Shown here in pieces: positions 1 through 6,937 of a stretch of 18,960 bases of DNA (the stretch's first letter is position 1; each line of letters begins with the position of its first letter). The notes beneath the pieces were generated by a model, which did no database searches, was not told where the DNA came from, and saw only the letters and a list, made by a program, of their open reading frames with translations. Where the stretch lies: positions 1 to 18,960 of the forward strand of contig JAGHYO010000016.1 in the NCBI GenBank assembly GCA_017743605.1. Direction: 5' to 3'. Origin of the DNA: Thermoflexus sp. (GTDB taxonomy: Bacteria; Chloroflexota; Anaerolineae; Thermoflexales; Thermoflexaceae). The position numbers and the translations under genes are program-made.

Positions 1-1029
1 GAGGTCTTCGAGACCGGCCTCAAGGTCATCGATCTGATCGCCCCCTTCATGCGGGGCGGGAAGGTGGCGGTGTTCGGGGGCGCCGGGGTGGGCAAGACGG
101 TGATCATCATGGAGCTCATCCGCAACATCGCCACTGTCCACAAGGGGATCTCGGTCTTCGCTGGCATCGGGGAGCGCACTCGCGAGGGCACCCAGCTCTA
201 CCGGGAGATGATCGAGGCGCGGGTGATCGACAAGACCGTGATGGTCTTCGGGCAAATGAACGAACCCCCGGGGGTGCGTCTGCGGGTGGGTCTAACCGCC
301 CTCACCATGGCCGAGTATTTCCGGGATCAGGGGCGGGACGTCCTGATCTTCATTGACAACATCTTCCGCTTCGTAATGTCCGGCTCCGAGGTTTCGGCGC
401 TGCTCGGCCGCATGCCCTCGGCGGTCGGCTATCAGCCCACCCTGTCCTTCGAGATGGGCCAGCTCCAGGAGCGCATCACCTCCACCCGCCGCGGGGCCAT
501 CACCTCCATGCAGGCGGTCTATGTGCCCGCCGATGACTATTCGGATCCGGCACCGGTGGCCACTTTCGCCCATCTGGATGCCACCATCGCCCTGGAGCGG
601 AGCATCGCCGAGAAGGGCATCTATCCGGCAGTGGATCCCCTGGCCTCCACCAGCCGGATCCTGGATCCGCGGATCGTGGGGGAGGATCACTACACAGTGG
701 CCCGGGAGGTGCAGCGGGTGCTGCAGCGCTACAAGGATCTCCAGGATATCATCGCCATCCTGGGCATCGACGAGCTCTCCGAGGAAGACAAGCTGATCGT
801 GGCCCGGGCCCGCAAGATCGAGCGCTTCTTCAGCCAGCCGATGTTCGTGGCCGAGCAGTTCACCGGCCTGCCCGGCCGTTACGTCCCGTTGAAGGAGACG
901 GTGCGCGGGTTCAAGGAGATCCTGGAGGGAAAGCACGACGACCTGCCTGAGGCCGCTTTCTACATGGTCGGCACCATCGACGAGGTGGTGGAGAAGGCGG
1001 AGCGCCTACGCCGGGGCGAGCTGCGATGA
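1..1029 (+). CDS. atpD: F1-ATP synthase subunit beta, 5'-truncated by window edge
   Basis: Catalytic beta subunit of the F1 sector of ATP synthase, which makes ATP at the inner face of the membrane. The reading frame is open from base 1, so the N-terminal beta-barrel domain and the real start lie outside the window. Visible are the Walker A motif GGAGVGKT, the catalytic-glutamate segment GIGERTREG, the Walker B strand ending FIDNIFRF, the block GRMPSAVGYQPTL, and the C-terminal DELSEED motif that contacts the rotor. About 342 residues are present of the family's usual roughly 465-480. The stop TGA overlaps the next ATG (ATGA, 1026-1029), so the following gene is probably translationally coupled. 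No disabling change is seen. The family call is secure. Confidence 0.98.
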   Translation, partial: EVFETGLKVIDLIAPFMRGGKVAVFGGAGVGKTVIIMELIRNIATVHKGISVFAGIGERTREGTQLYREMIEARVIDKTVMVFGQMNEPPGVRLRVGLTALTMAEYFRDQGRDVLIFIDNIFRFVMSGSEVSALLGRMPSAVGYQPTLSFEMGQLQERITSTRRGAITSMQAVYVPADDYSDPAPVATFAHLDATIALERSIAEKGIYPAVDPLASTSRILDPRIVGEDHYTVAREVQRVLQRYKDLQDIIAILGIDELSEEDKLIVARARKIERFFSQPMFVAEQFTGLPGRYVPLKETVRGFKEILEGKHDDLPEAAFYMVGTIDEVVEKAERLRRGELR

Positions 1030-1769
1030 GCCTCGAGGGACAGGATCCGCGGGGGCGCTGGCAGCGCGTCGTGGCAGGCTACCAGGCCCTCCGCGAGGAG
1101 GAACGACGGGATCTGGCGGATGCCACCCTGCCGGAGCGCGTCGCGCGGGTGGAGGCTCTGTGGGACTTCCTGGAGGAGGTGGAGCGAATGGCGGCCCCCT
1201 CCGCCGCGTTGCCCTTTCGCGAGATGCTCCAACGTCTCCATCGCATCCCGGAGGAGAACCGCATCCCCTACGTGATCATCGGAGGGCTGGCCGCTGCTCT
1301 TTGGGGCGTTGCCCGCACCACCGTGGATGTGGATGTGGTGCTGATCCTCTCACCGAATTCGCTGGCTTCTCTTTTGGATTGTTTGCAGGAAGCAGGGTTC
1401 CGTGCAGACCCCGAGGCCCTCCCGCGATTCCAGGAAGGGTGCCCGGTCAAGCTTTTCTTCACCCGCTGTTTCTCGGTAGACTTGCGTCAGGCCTCCTTTC
1501 AACTCGATCAGGAGGCGATCTGGCGCGCCCGGGAAGTGGAGTTGTTCGGGTTGGCGTTGCGCGTTGCCACCCCAGAGGATCTGATCGTCTATAAGCTGGC
1601 TCGCTGGGAGCCCATCGACGAGCGGGATGTGCGGGCGGTTCTGGAAAGCCAGCGAGGTTCCTTAGACTGGAACTATATTGAGGCGGCGGCGCACGATCTG
1701 GCTCAGGAGGCCGATCTTCCGGAGCTGCCGGTCCGCTGGAGTCACCTCGAGGAGGAGATTGCGGGATGA
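1026..1769 (+). CDS. Nucleotidyltransferase-fold protein inserted between atpD and atpC
   Basis: A 247-residue protein of the nucleotidyltransferase superfamily (DUF6036/AbiEii-like style). The signature is IIGGLAAALWG, an Arg-Thr pair, then DVD (residues about 80-103), which supplies the GG and paired metal-binding Asp. A third Asp is likely in SVDLRQ. The C-terminal block ATPEDLIVYKLARW followed by DERDVRAVL is the conserved tail of these enzymes. The first 70 or so residues are helical and charged (ERVARVEALWDFLEEVERM) and could be a separate module. The start overlaps the atpD stop by 4 bp and its own stop overlaps atpC by 4 bp. Codons in the middle (around 1350-1500) look less GC-biased at third positions than in atpD, a possible sign of transfer. 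Substrate and role are unknown; an antitoxin-like or protein/RNA-nucleotidylating role is only an inference. Confidence 0.85.
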   Translation: MSLEGQDPRGRWQRVVAGYQALREEERRDLADATLPERVARVEALWDFLEEVERMAAPSAALPFREMLQRLHRIPEENRIPYVIIGGLAAALWGVARTTVDVDVVLILSPNSLASLLDCLQEAGFRADPEALPRFQEGCPVKLFFTRCFSVDLRQASFQLDQEAIWRAREVELFGLALRVATPEDLIVYKLARWEPIDERDVRAVLESQRGSLDWNYIEAAAHDLAQEADLPELPVRWSHLEEEIAG

Positions 1770-2197
1770 GCCCTTTGCGTCTGGAGATCGTCACCCAGGA
1801 ACGGGCCCTGTTCAGTGGGGATGTGGATATCGTCGTGGCCACTGGCGTGGAAGGGGAGCTGGGCATCCTCCCCGGACATGCCCCGCTGCTCACCGCCCTG
1901 GGGATCGGGCCCTTGCTGGCCCGCCGGGGAGGTGAGGAGCTCTGGTTTGCCATCCACGGGGGCTTCATGGAGGTCACCCCGGAGAAGGTGATCGTGCTGG
2001 CGGACGTCGCCGAGCGGGCCGAGGAAATCGACATCGCCCGGGCCGAGGAGGCCCGCCAGCGCTTGGAGCAGCTCCTCAAAGAGCGGCCGTCCGGCGTGGA
2101 TTTCCACACAGCCCTGGTTGCCCTGCGCCGCTCGCGGGTCCGTCTGGAGGTCGCCCGTCGTCGCCGGATCCGTCGGGAGAGCTCATCCGGATCATGA
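1766..2197 (+). CDS. atpC: F1-ATP synthase subunit epsilon
   Basis: Epsilon subunit of the F1 central stalk, which couples rotor movement to catalysis and can inhibit ATP hydrolysis. The 143-residue product has the N-terminal beta-sandwich signature GELGILPGHAPLLTAL, then GFMEV and VIVLAD. A helical C-terminal domain starts near EEIDIARAEEARQRL and ends in an Arg-rich stretch. The length matches the family. The start ATG overlaps the stop of the upstream nucleotidyltransferase (ATGA), so atpC should be translated by coupling from that inserted gene rather than directly from atpD, the usual neighbour in atp operons. Confidence 0.96.
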   Translation: MSPLRLEIVTQERALFSGDVDIVVATGVEGELGILPGHAPLLTALGIGPLLARRGGEELWFAIHGGFMEVTPEKVIVLADVAERAEEIDIARAEEARQRLEQLLKERPSGVDFHTALVALRRSRVRLEVARRRRIRRESSSGS

Positions 2198-2211
2198 AGC
2201 CTCTTTTGACC

Positions 2212-2245
2212 GCCCGGATCCCCAAACAGGGCGCTGGATCCGGGC
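2212..2245 (+). terminator. 10-bp-stem hairpin after atpC
   Basis: Perfect inverted repeat GCCCGGATCC (2212-2221) and GGATCCGGGC (2236-2245) with a 14-nt loop, starting 15 bp after the atpC stop and lying upstream of mreB. There is no T-run on either side, so it is either a U-poor terminator or attenuator, or an mRNA-stabilising hairpin between the atp genes and mreB. Each arm contains the hexamer GGATCC, which is frequent in this region. Confidence 0.45.
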
Positions 2246-2309
2246 CGGATGAGCGGCCATGCGCACGGCAGCGGAACACGGAAACCTGAAGGAGGGGAGC
2301 GCACACGGG

Positions 2310-3332
2310 ATGCTGACCAAACGGCTGGGCATCGATCTGGGGACCGCCAATGTGCTGGTCTACGAAGTGGGTCGGGGGATCGTCCTTCAGGAGCCCTCCG
2401 TGGTGGCCATGCCCGTGAACGGGGATGAGATCCTGACAGTGGGAGAGGAAGCCCGGGTGATGTATGGCCGCACCCCGGAGATCATTGAGGTCATTCGACC
2501 CCTCCGGGATGGCGTGATCGCCGATTACTACATTACTGAGCGGATGCTCCGGTATTTCATCGGCAAGGTCTGTGGCCCCCTCCGCTTCTTCCGCCCCCAC
2601 GTGATGATCTCAGTTCCCTATGGGGTGACCAGCGTAGAGAGCCGGGCGGTGCACGAGGCCGCGGTGGCGGCTGGCGCCCATCCCGCGCATGTCTATCTGA
2701 TCCCCGAGCCGCTGGCCGCGGCCCTGGGGGCGGGCCTGCCGGTGGACACCCCCACTGGGAACATGATCGTGGACCTAGGGGGCGGCACCACCGAAGCGGC
2801 GGTGATCTCCATGCTGGGGATCGTCACTGCTCACTCCGTTCGGGTGGGCGGCATCCGGATGGATGAGGCCATCATTGGATATGTGCGCCGGAAATACAAC
2901 CTGGCCATCGGGGAGCCGACGGCAGAACAGGCGAAGATCCGGATAGGGACGGCCCTGCCTCTGGATCCGCCCCTAACCATGGAAGTGCAGGGCCGTGATC
3001 TGGTCACCGGGTTGCCGCGCACCATCATCCTAAGCTCCGATGAGGTGCTGGAGGCCATCCAGGAGCCCCTTCAGGCGGTGGTCGGGGTGGTCCGGGCGGT
3101 CCTGGAGCGCACGCCCCCCGAGCTGGCCGCGGACATCATCGATCGGGGGATGGGATTGGTGGGCGGCGGGGCGCTGCTGCGGCGGATCGATGAGTTCCTG
3201 ACCCAGCAAACCGGCGTCCCGGTTTACGTTGCGGACGCCCCCATGGCCTGCGTCGCCATTGGGGCGGGCAGGGCCCTGGAGAACATCCACCTCTTCCAGC
3301 GCACCCTCACCACGATTTGGTCCACATTCTGA
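2310..3332 (+). CDS. mreB: Rod-shape-determining actin homologue MreB
   Basis: Bacterial actin that forms membrane-associated filaments guiding lateral cell-wall synthesis. The 340-residue product has the phosphate-1 motif GIDLGTANVLVY near the N-terminus, the phosphate-2 motif MIVDLGGGTTEAAV and the adenosine motif GMGLVGGGALLRRID. This is the order and length expected of MreB/Mbl. I chose ATG 2310 over an in-frame ATG at 2259 because a good ribosome site (AAGGAGGGG) precedes it and the family begins just before the phosphate-1 strand. The partners mreC and mreD are not next to it; the next gene is convergent. A 112-bp gap with a hairpin separates it from atpC. Confidence 0.95.
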   Translation: MLTKRLGIDLGTANVLVYEVGRGIVLQEPSVVAMPVNGDEILTVGEEARVMYGRTPEIIEVIRPLRDGVIADYYITERMLRYFIGKVCGPLRFFRPHVMISVPYGVTSVESRAVHEAAVAAGAHPAHVYLIPEPLAAALGAGLPVDTPTGNMIVDLGGGTTEAAVISMLGIVTAHSVRVGGIRMDEAIIGYVRRKYNLAIGEPTAEQAKIRIGTALPLDPPLTMEVQGRDLVTGLPRTIILSSDEVLEAIQEPLQAVVGVVRAVLERTPPELAADIIDRGMGLVGGGALLRRIDEFLTQQTGVPVYVADAPMACVAIGAGRALENIHLFQRTLTTIWSTF

Positions 3333-3364
3333 CCGCAGAGGCTCCAGGATGGATGGGGGGAGGC

Positions 3365-3385
3365 TCAGAGATTTCGCATCTCTGA
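3365..3385. other. Hairpin at the mreB/HEPN convergent junction
   Basis: An 8-bp perfect inverted repeat, TCAGAGAT / ATCTCTGA with a TTCGC loop, covers the last codons and the stop of the HEPN gene on the - strand. Read on the + strand it is followed after about 8 nt by CTTTT, so it could act as a weak terminator for mreB. On the - strand no T-run follows. Its overlap with coding sequence makes coincidence possible. Confidence 0.3.
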
Positions 3386-3793
3386 CCAGGCTTTTATGCA
3401 TTGCTCAAGGACCCATTCTGCCTCTTCCATTGCGCTTTTAGCGTCGTCTTCGGTATATAATTTCTGGGGCGGTGCGCTTAGGTCTTCGTCTCCGTAGAAG
3501 CTTAGCTCCCGCTCCAGGCGGAGATGTCGCGAGATGGAAGCGAGACGCTCGATATCTTGCCGAAAGGAGGGCGGGAAGCGATCCCGATAATTTTTCAACC
3601 ATAGGCCTACATCATGAGTTCGGGGCACTTCTGTTCCAACTCCGCGCAGGATGCCCTTCAGGGCCAGCTCGACGACCTCCTGGGATCGGCGAACCACGAG
3701 GTTCCATGCCCGGCGCTGGTAGAGGCGTTTGACTTCGTGGAGGATCTCCTCGGCCTGGGAAAGATAAGCCTGCGCCATCTCCTCGCTGGTCAC
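3365..3793 (-). CDS. HEPN domain protein, partner of the adjacent MNT nucleotidyltransferase
   Basis: A 142-residue, all-helical HEPN-domain protein. The core shows AWNLVVRRSQEVVELALKG, then the turn PRTHDVGLWLKNY, and a late helix with ISRHLRLERELSFYGDED, the layout of the PF05168-type HEPN family. The HepT-type Rx4-6HxY active-site motif is not seen: after the conserved His comes Asp-Val, not x-Tyr. RNase activity should therefore not be assumed. The start is GTG at 3793, overlapping the upstream gene's TGA and preceded at 5 nt by an extended Shine-Dalgarno. Longer readings upstream of 3793 in this frame only shadow the MNT gene. It forms a two-gene module with the MNT protein, downstream of rex. 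Confidence 0.88.
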   Translation of the reverse strand: MTSEEMAQAYLSQAEEILHEVKRLYQRRAWNLVVRRSQEVVELALKGILRGVGTEVPRTHDVGLWLKNYRDRFPPSFRQDIERLASISRHLRLERELSFYGDEDLSAPPQKLYTEDDAKSAMEEAEWVLEQCIKAWSEMRNL

Positions 3794-4311
3794 AGCTCGA
3801 TCACCTCCCCGGGCTGGAAGTCCGGCTTCAGGTCCCAGTAGTGGAAAGCGCCTTGACGTTTTCGCTGGGCTCCTAGGGCTTTCAGCCGCTCCCGTAGACC
3901 CTCCAGGATCGCTGAAAGGAATGGCTCCCTCTCGTAAAGGATGTGGGCGTCCTCCGTCAGGTCCAGGTACAGCGGGGTGATCCGCGCCGCCTCCTCTGGC
4001 GTCTTCAAGATCACGGAGACCTCCGCGGTGATCCCGCGTTGCCACAAGGCCTTCAGCTGGGGCTCCACCGTCCGCTCCGCTTCCTCTAGCCATCCGTAGC
4101 GCTCCCACCGACGGGCCGACAGGCCCTCAGCGATCACCAGGAGATCCACATCCGAAGACGGGCTTGCTTCTCCCCGCGCCAATGATCCAAACAGGGCGAC
4201 GGCGACCAGCCGCTCCCCCAAGCTCCGCCGCAGCGCCTCCGTGTAGGCCCGGGCGAGGGCCCACAGTTCTCGCTGGATCTCTTCCCGTGGGATGTGCGGA
4301 GCGTGTGCCAT
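3790..4311 (-). CDS. Minimal nucleotidyltransferase (MNT) of an MNT/HEPN pair
   Basis: A 173-residue nucleotidyltransferase-domain protein. The signature VALFGSLARGEASPSSDVDLLVI gives the classical GS-x-D-x-D arrangement that binds metal and NTP. Downstream TAEVSVILKTPEEA and DLTEDAHILYER match the conserved tail of stand-alone MNT proteins. The usual third Asp position appears to be Glu or absent (AEVSV). The start is uncertain: ATG 4311 has an AGGG about 6 nt upstream, while the in-frame ATG 4335 would overlap the end of rex by 11 bp but lacks spacing for a ribosome site. The gene ends in a GTGA overlap with the HEPN gene. In characterised MNT/HEPN systems the MNT protein neutralises the HEPN toxin by AMPylation; whether that holds here is inference. 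Confidence 0.88.
   Translation of the reverse strand: MAHAPHIPREEIQRELWALARAYTEALRRSLGERLVAVALFGSLARGEASPSSDVDLLVIAEGLSARRWERYGWLEEAERTVEPQLKALWQRGITAEVSVILKTPEEAARITPLYLDLTEDAHILYEREPFLSAILEGLRERLKALGAQRKRQGAFHYWDLKPDFQPGEVIEL
3799..3808 (-). promoter_or_regulatory. Full-length Shine-Dalgarno inside the MNT gene, for the HEPN gene
   Basis: The - strand reads GGAGGTGATC, ten bases complementary to the conserved 3' end of 16S rRNA, 5 nt before the GTG start of the HEPN gene at 3793. It lies within the last codons of the MNT gene and fixes the GTG as start over the ATG 15 bp further in. It suggests strong independent initiation on top of the stop/start overlap. Confidence 0.75.
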
Positions 4312-4324
4312 TCGCGGCCCTGCT

Positions 4325-4957
4325 TTATCCTTCATCCCCTAAATAATACGTCATCTGCTGAAGGTGGATCGCTGGGTCGATATACTGCACTAGGATCCCC
4401 CTGGGGACCTTGAGACGAATGGGAGCGTAGTTCAGGATGGCGCGGATGCCCGCTTCGACGCAGAGATCGGTCACCTGCTGGGCAGCGGAGGCCGGCACGG
4501 CGATCATAGCGATATGGACCCAGTGGGCCCGGACGAACTCTAGGAGCTCCTGGACATCCCGGATCACATGAGGGCCAATGGGCCGGCCGATCTTCTCTGG
4601 GTCGTTGTCGAAGATCGCCACCAGCCGGAAGCCCCGCGGGGTGAAGCCCTGATACTGCGCCAGGGCGTGCCCCAAGTTGCCAGCCCCGATCAAGATCATG
4701 TCCCACGTCCGATCCACCTTGAGGATGCGCTTCAGATGCTCGATCAGATCCGGGATGCGATACCCCGTCCCCTGTTTGCCGAAGGTTCCAAAGTAAGAGA
4801 GATCCTTTCGGATCTGAGCGGAGCTGATCCCCAGACGCTCCCCGAGCTCCTGGGAGGAAGTGATCTCCCGGCCCTCGGCGGCCATCACCTGGAGCGCCCG
4901 CAGATACACCGGCAACCGTCCCACCACAATGTCCGGCACTTTTTGCACGGCCACCAT
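4325..4957 (-). CDS. rex: Redox-sensing transcriptional repressor Rex
   Basis: A repressor that senses the NADH/NAD+ ratio and typically controls respiratory and fermentative genes. The 210-residue product has an N-terminal winged helix (TSSQELGERLGISSAQIRKD, then SYFGTFGKQGTGY) and a Rossmann domain starting with LIGAGNLGHAL. A C-terminal swapped helix ends in LQQMTYYLG. Length and all blocks fit the family. I take ATG 4957, preceded by AGGGG at about 6 nt; GTG 4963 is an alternative two codons upstream. The MNT/HEPN module follows within a few bases on the same strand, so it is probably co-transcribed. A palindromic promoter region with a perfect Rex half-site lies just upstream, consistent with autoregulation. 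Confidence 0.96.
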   Translation of the reverse strand: MVAVQKVPDIVVGRLPVYLRALQVMAAEGREITSSQELGERLGISSAQIRKDLSYFGTFGKQGTGYRIPDLIEHLKRILKVDRTWDMILIGAGNLGHALAQYQGFTPRGFRLVAIFDNDPEKIGRPIGPHVIRDVQELLEFVRAHWVHIAMIAVPASAAQQVTDLCVEAGIRAILNYAPIRLKVPRGILVQYIDPAIHLQQMTYYLGDEG

Positions 4958-4997
4958 CCCCACCCCCTGTCCCTAAGATGCGCTGAAACCGCTGATC

Positions 4998-5028
4998 TGT
5001 ATATATTACAAATTTGTGAAAAGGTGAA
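4998..5028 (-). promoter_or_regulatory. Candidate rex promoter with Rex half-site and palindrome
   Basis: Read on the - strand, TTCACC (5028-5023) is a weak -35, and TATATA (5005-5000) 17 bp downstream a possible -10. Between them lie TTCACAA (5020-5014), a perfect half of the Rex consensus TTGTGAA-N4-TTCACAA, and the 10-bp palindrome ACAAATTTGT (5008-5017). The other Rex half-site is poorly matched (about 2 of 7), so this is a candidate only. The region is clearly more AT-rich than its surroundings. Confidence 0.4.
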
Positions 5029-5038
5029 TTTAGGGCTC

Positions 5039-5491
5039 CTAAGGGGAGGATGAGCGAACAGCTTGTGGGGTCTCCACCCAGATGGGATCGCCCGGATGGA
5101 TCCATCCGCTTTCCAGCACCCGAGCGAGCATGCCACGACGGCCCCGTAGCGCTTCCTGGAGTCCGGGGCGGATCTCATCCATGCGCCCGCAAGGGGTGCA
5201 GGGCTGGGTGATCTCCAGCAGGGCCTCGCCGATCCGTAGGCGATCACCGGGCTGGAGGGCATGAAGGAAGAGCCCTCGCACGGTGATGTTCTCCCGCACG
5301 GCTCCCGGCCGAAGCTCCAGGGCTTCCAGGGTTTCGAGATCCATCAAGAGGACCTGGCGGGAGGATCCCTCTCGGGCGTGGGAGTCGCCCACGATGCCGT
5401 AGCCGGCTTCCACCCGAAGGGCGGGGGCAGTCTCCATAGGCATCCGATGGCCCGGGCACCGGAACAACGCCACCACCACAGGTTGGTCCAT
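5039..5491 (-). CDS. MOSC domain protein
   Basis: A 150-residue stand-alone MOSC domain, the fold of the molybdenum-cofactor sulfurase C-terminus, thought to carry sulfur or bind Mo cofactor. Visible features are the opening strands with GYGIVGDSHAREGSSRQV, the block PGAVRENITVRGL, the Cys-containing segment ITQPCTPCGRMD with the family's conserved Cys, and GRRGMLARVLESGWI near the end. The start ATG follows a GGGAG ribosome site at about 8 nt. It lies between icd and rex on the same strand, with roughly 100 bp upstream and 80 bp downstream. No molybdoenzyme is in the window, so its client is unknown. Confidence 0.9.
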   Translation of the reverse strand: MDQPVVVALFRCPGHRMPMETAPALRVEAGYGIVGDSHAREGSSRQVLLMDLETLEALELRPGAVRENITVRGLFLHALQPGDRLRIGEALLEITQPCTPCGRMDEIRPGLQEALRGRRGMLARVLESGWIHPGDPIWVETPQAVRSSSP

Positions 5492-5517
5492 GGAGTTGGC
5501 TCCCTTATGAAGATCTA

Positions 5518-5579
5518 AGAGCGCGCCGCTCTGGGGTTCCTCCGAATGAGGGCTGGAGAGCCCGGCGGCCCTCCAGCCC
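5518..5579 (-). terminator. Two hairpins between icd and the MOSC gene
   Basis: Downstream of icd on the - strand lies a perfect 9-bp stem GGGCTGGAG / CTCCAGCCC (5550-5558 and 5571-5579, 12-nt loop). It is followed by a 6-bp stem AGAGCG / CGCTCT (5518-5523 and 5527-5532, 3-nt loop). No T-run follows the larger stem, so termination is plausible but not assured. Read-through into the MOSC gene and rex is possible. Confidence 0.4.
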
Positions 5580-5593
5580 CCGCGGACGAGGGA

Positions 5594-6823
5594 TCAGAGG
5601 TTAGCCACGACAGCGTCGGCGAACTCGCTGGTGCGAACCTCCTGGGCACCTTCCATCAGGCGCGCCAGGTCGTAGGTCAAGATCTTCTGCTGGACAGTGC
5701 GGGTGAAGGCGGCCTCGATGGCGTCGGCGACCTCATTCCACCCAATGTAGCGGAACATCATCGCCCCGGAGAGCAGCAGCGAGCCCGGGTTCACCTTGTC
5801 TAGCCCGGCATATTTGGGAGCCGAGCCGTGGGTGGCCTCGAAGACGGCTGTGGCATCTCCGATGTTGGCACCGGGGGCGATGCCCACCCCACCCACCAGG
5901 GCGGCCAGGGCCTCGGAGAGGTAATCGCCGTTGAGGTTAGGGGTGGCGATCACGTCGTATTCCTCAGGTCGGAGCAGGACCTGCTGGAACATCGCGTCGG
6001 CGATGCGATCCTTGATGATGATCCTCCCGTCAGCGGATTTGCCCTCGGCCACCTCGGCTTCCGCAACGGTCACGTCGCCGAACTCTTCCTTGGCCACCTC
6101 GTAGCCCCAACGGATGAAGGCGCCTTCTGTGTATTTCATGATGTTGCCCTTTCCGACCAAGGTGAGGCTGCGCCGGCCATTCTCCAGAGCGTAGCGGATG
6201 GCCTTGCGCACCAGCCGCTTGGTGGCCCCCTCGCTGATGGGTTTGACCCCGATGCCCGCGTGAGGCGGCAGGGTGATCTTGAAGGTCCGCTTCAGATACG
6301 CTGCCACCCGCCGGGCCTCCGGGGAGCCTGCCTCCCACTCGATCCCGGCGTAGACGTCCTCGGTGTTCTCCCGGAACACCACCATGTTGACTTTGTGGGG
6401 CTCTTTGAGGGGAGATGGAACTCCCGGATACCATTTGACCGGCCGGACGCATGCGTAGAGGTCCAGTTTCTGCCGGAGCTGGACGTTGATGCTGCGCCAG
6501 CCATAGCCCACCGGAGTGGTGAGGGGACCTTTGATGGCCACCCCAAACTCACGGATGGCGCGGAGCGTCTCCTCCGGGAGCCGCTCGCCGTAGAGCGCCT
6601 CTGCGTCCTCCCCGGCGTAAAGACGGACCCAGGCGATCTTCCGCTGGCCACCGTAAACCTTCTGCACGGCCGCGTTCCATACCTTCATCGCCGCTGGCAT
6701 AATGTCCTGCCCTGTCCCATCGCCCACGATGTAGCCGATGATCGGATGGTCTGGGACCACCAGCTGGCCGTTCCGCACCTCGATCTTCTTACCGTCCTCC
6801 GGCGTGCGCACATGGATGAACAT
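5594..6823 (-). CDS. icd: NADP-dependent isocitrate dehydrogenase
   Basis: TCA-cycle enzyme converting isocitrate to 2-oxoglutarate with release of CO2 and reduction of NADP+. The 409-residue product matches the bacterial homodimeric type. GPLTTPVGYGWRSINVQLRQ includes the substrate-binding Ser (about residue 111) that AceK phosphorylates in Escherichia coli. It is followed by the Arg cluster LYACVRPV and FRENTEDVYAGIEW. The coenzyme loop reads HGSAPKYAGLDKVNPG; the Lys-Tyr pair (about 337-338) is the NADP-specifying pair known from the E. coli enzyme. I chose ATG 6823 (MFIHVRTPEDG) because GAGGG lies about 7 nt upstream. Longer in-frame readings run into the promoter region. Divergent from the aldehyde dehydrogenase gene. 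Confidence 0.96.
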   Translation of the reverse strand: MFIHVRTPEDGKKIEVRNGQLVVPDHPIIGYIVGDGTGQDIMPAAMKVWNAAVQKVYGGQRKIAWVRLYAGEDAEALYGERLPEETLRAIREFGVAIKGPLTTPVGYGWRSINVQLRQKLDLYACVRPVKWYPGVPSPLKEPHKVNMVVFRENTEDVYAGIEWEAGSPEARRVAAYLKRTFKITLPPHAGIGVKPISEGATKRLVRKAIRYALENGRRSLTLVGKGNIMKYTEGAFIRWGYEVAKEEFGDVTVAEAEVAEGKSADGRIIIKDRIADAMFQQVLLRPEEYDVIATPNLNGDYLSEALAALVGGVGIAPGANIGDATAVFEATHGSAPKYAGLDKVNPGSLLLSGAMMFRYIGWNEVADAIEAAFTRTVQQKILTYDLARLMEGAQEVRTSEFADAVVANL

Positions 6824-6856
6824 GGAGAAACCCTCGTGCGAGTCTTTTCGCGGATG

Positions 6857-6885
6857 ATTATACTGGAGGGACAGAGGGAAGGGAA
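6857..6885 (-). promoter_or_regulatory. Candidate icd promoter
   Basis: On the - strand a perfect -10 hexamer TATAAT lies at 6862-6857, with a weak -35 TTCCCT at 6885-6880 and a 17-bp spacer. Transcription would start roughly 25-30 bp before the icd ATG at 6823. The -10 is convincing; the -35 is not. Confidence 0.55.
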
Positions 6886-6907
6886 TCGGGGGGAATGCCT
6901 GAGAGGC

Positions 6908-6937
6908 GATTGACATGGGATCCCGAACGGGCCTATA
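6908..6937 (+). promoter_or_regulatory. Perfect-consensus sigma70-type promoter for the aldehyde dehydrogenase
   Basis: TTGACA at 6908-6913 and TATAAT at 6932-6937 match both consensus hexamers exactly, with an 18-bp spacer. The expected transcription start is near 6944, giving a leader of about 30 nt before ATG 6973. It sits back to back with the icd promoter. No operator-like palindrome is evident beyond the GC-rich GGGGAG-C-CTCCCC just before the start codon. Confidence 0.85.

Noticed and set aside
3794..4108. N-terminal extension of the HEPN gene to 247 residues
   Set aside because: The extra part lies wholly inside the MNT gene in another frame and is not HEPN-like; the GTG at 3793 has a full Shine-Dalgarno.
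5828..6913. 361-codon + strand open frame opposite icd
   Set aside because: It is the antisense shadow of icd and its promoter; His/Asp/Gly-rich composition with no family features, while icd on the other strand is unmistakable.
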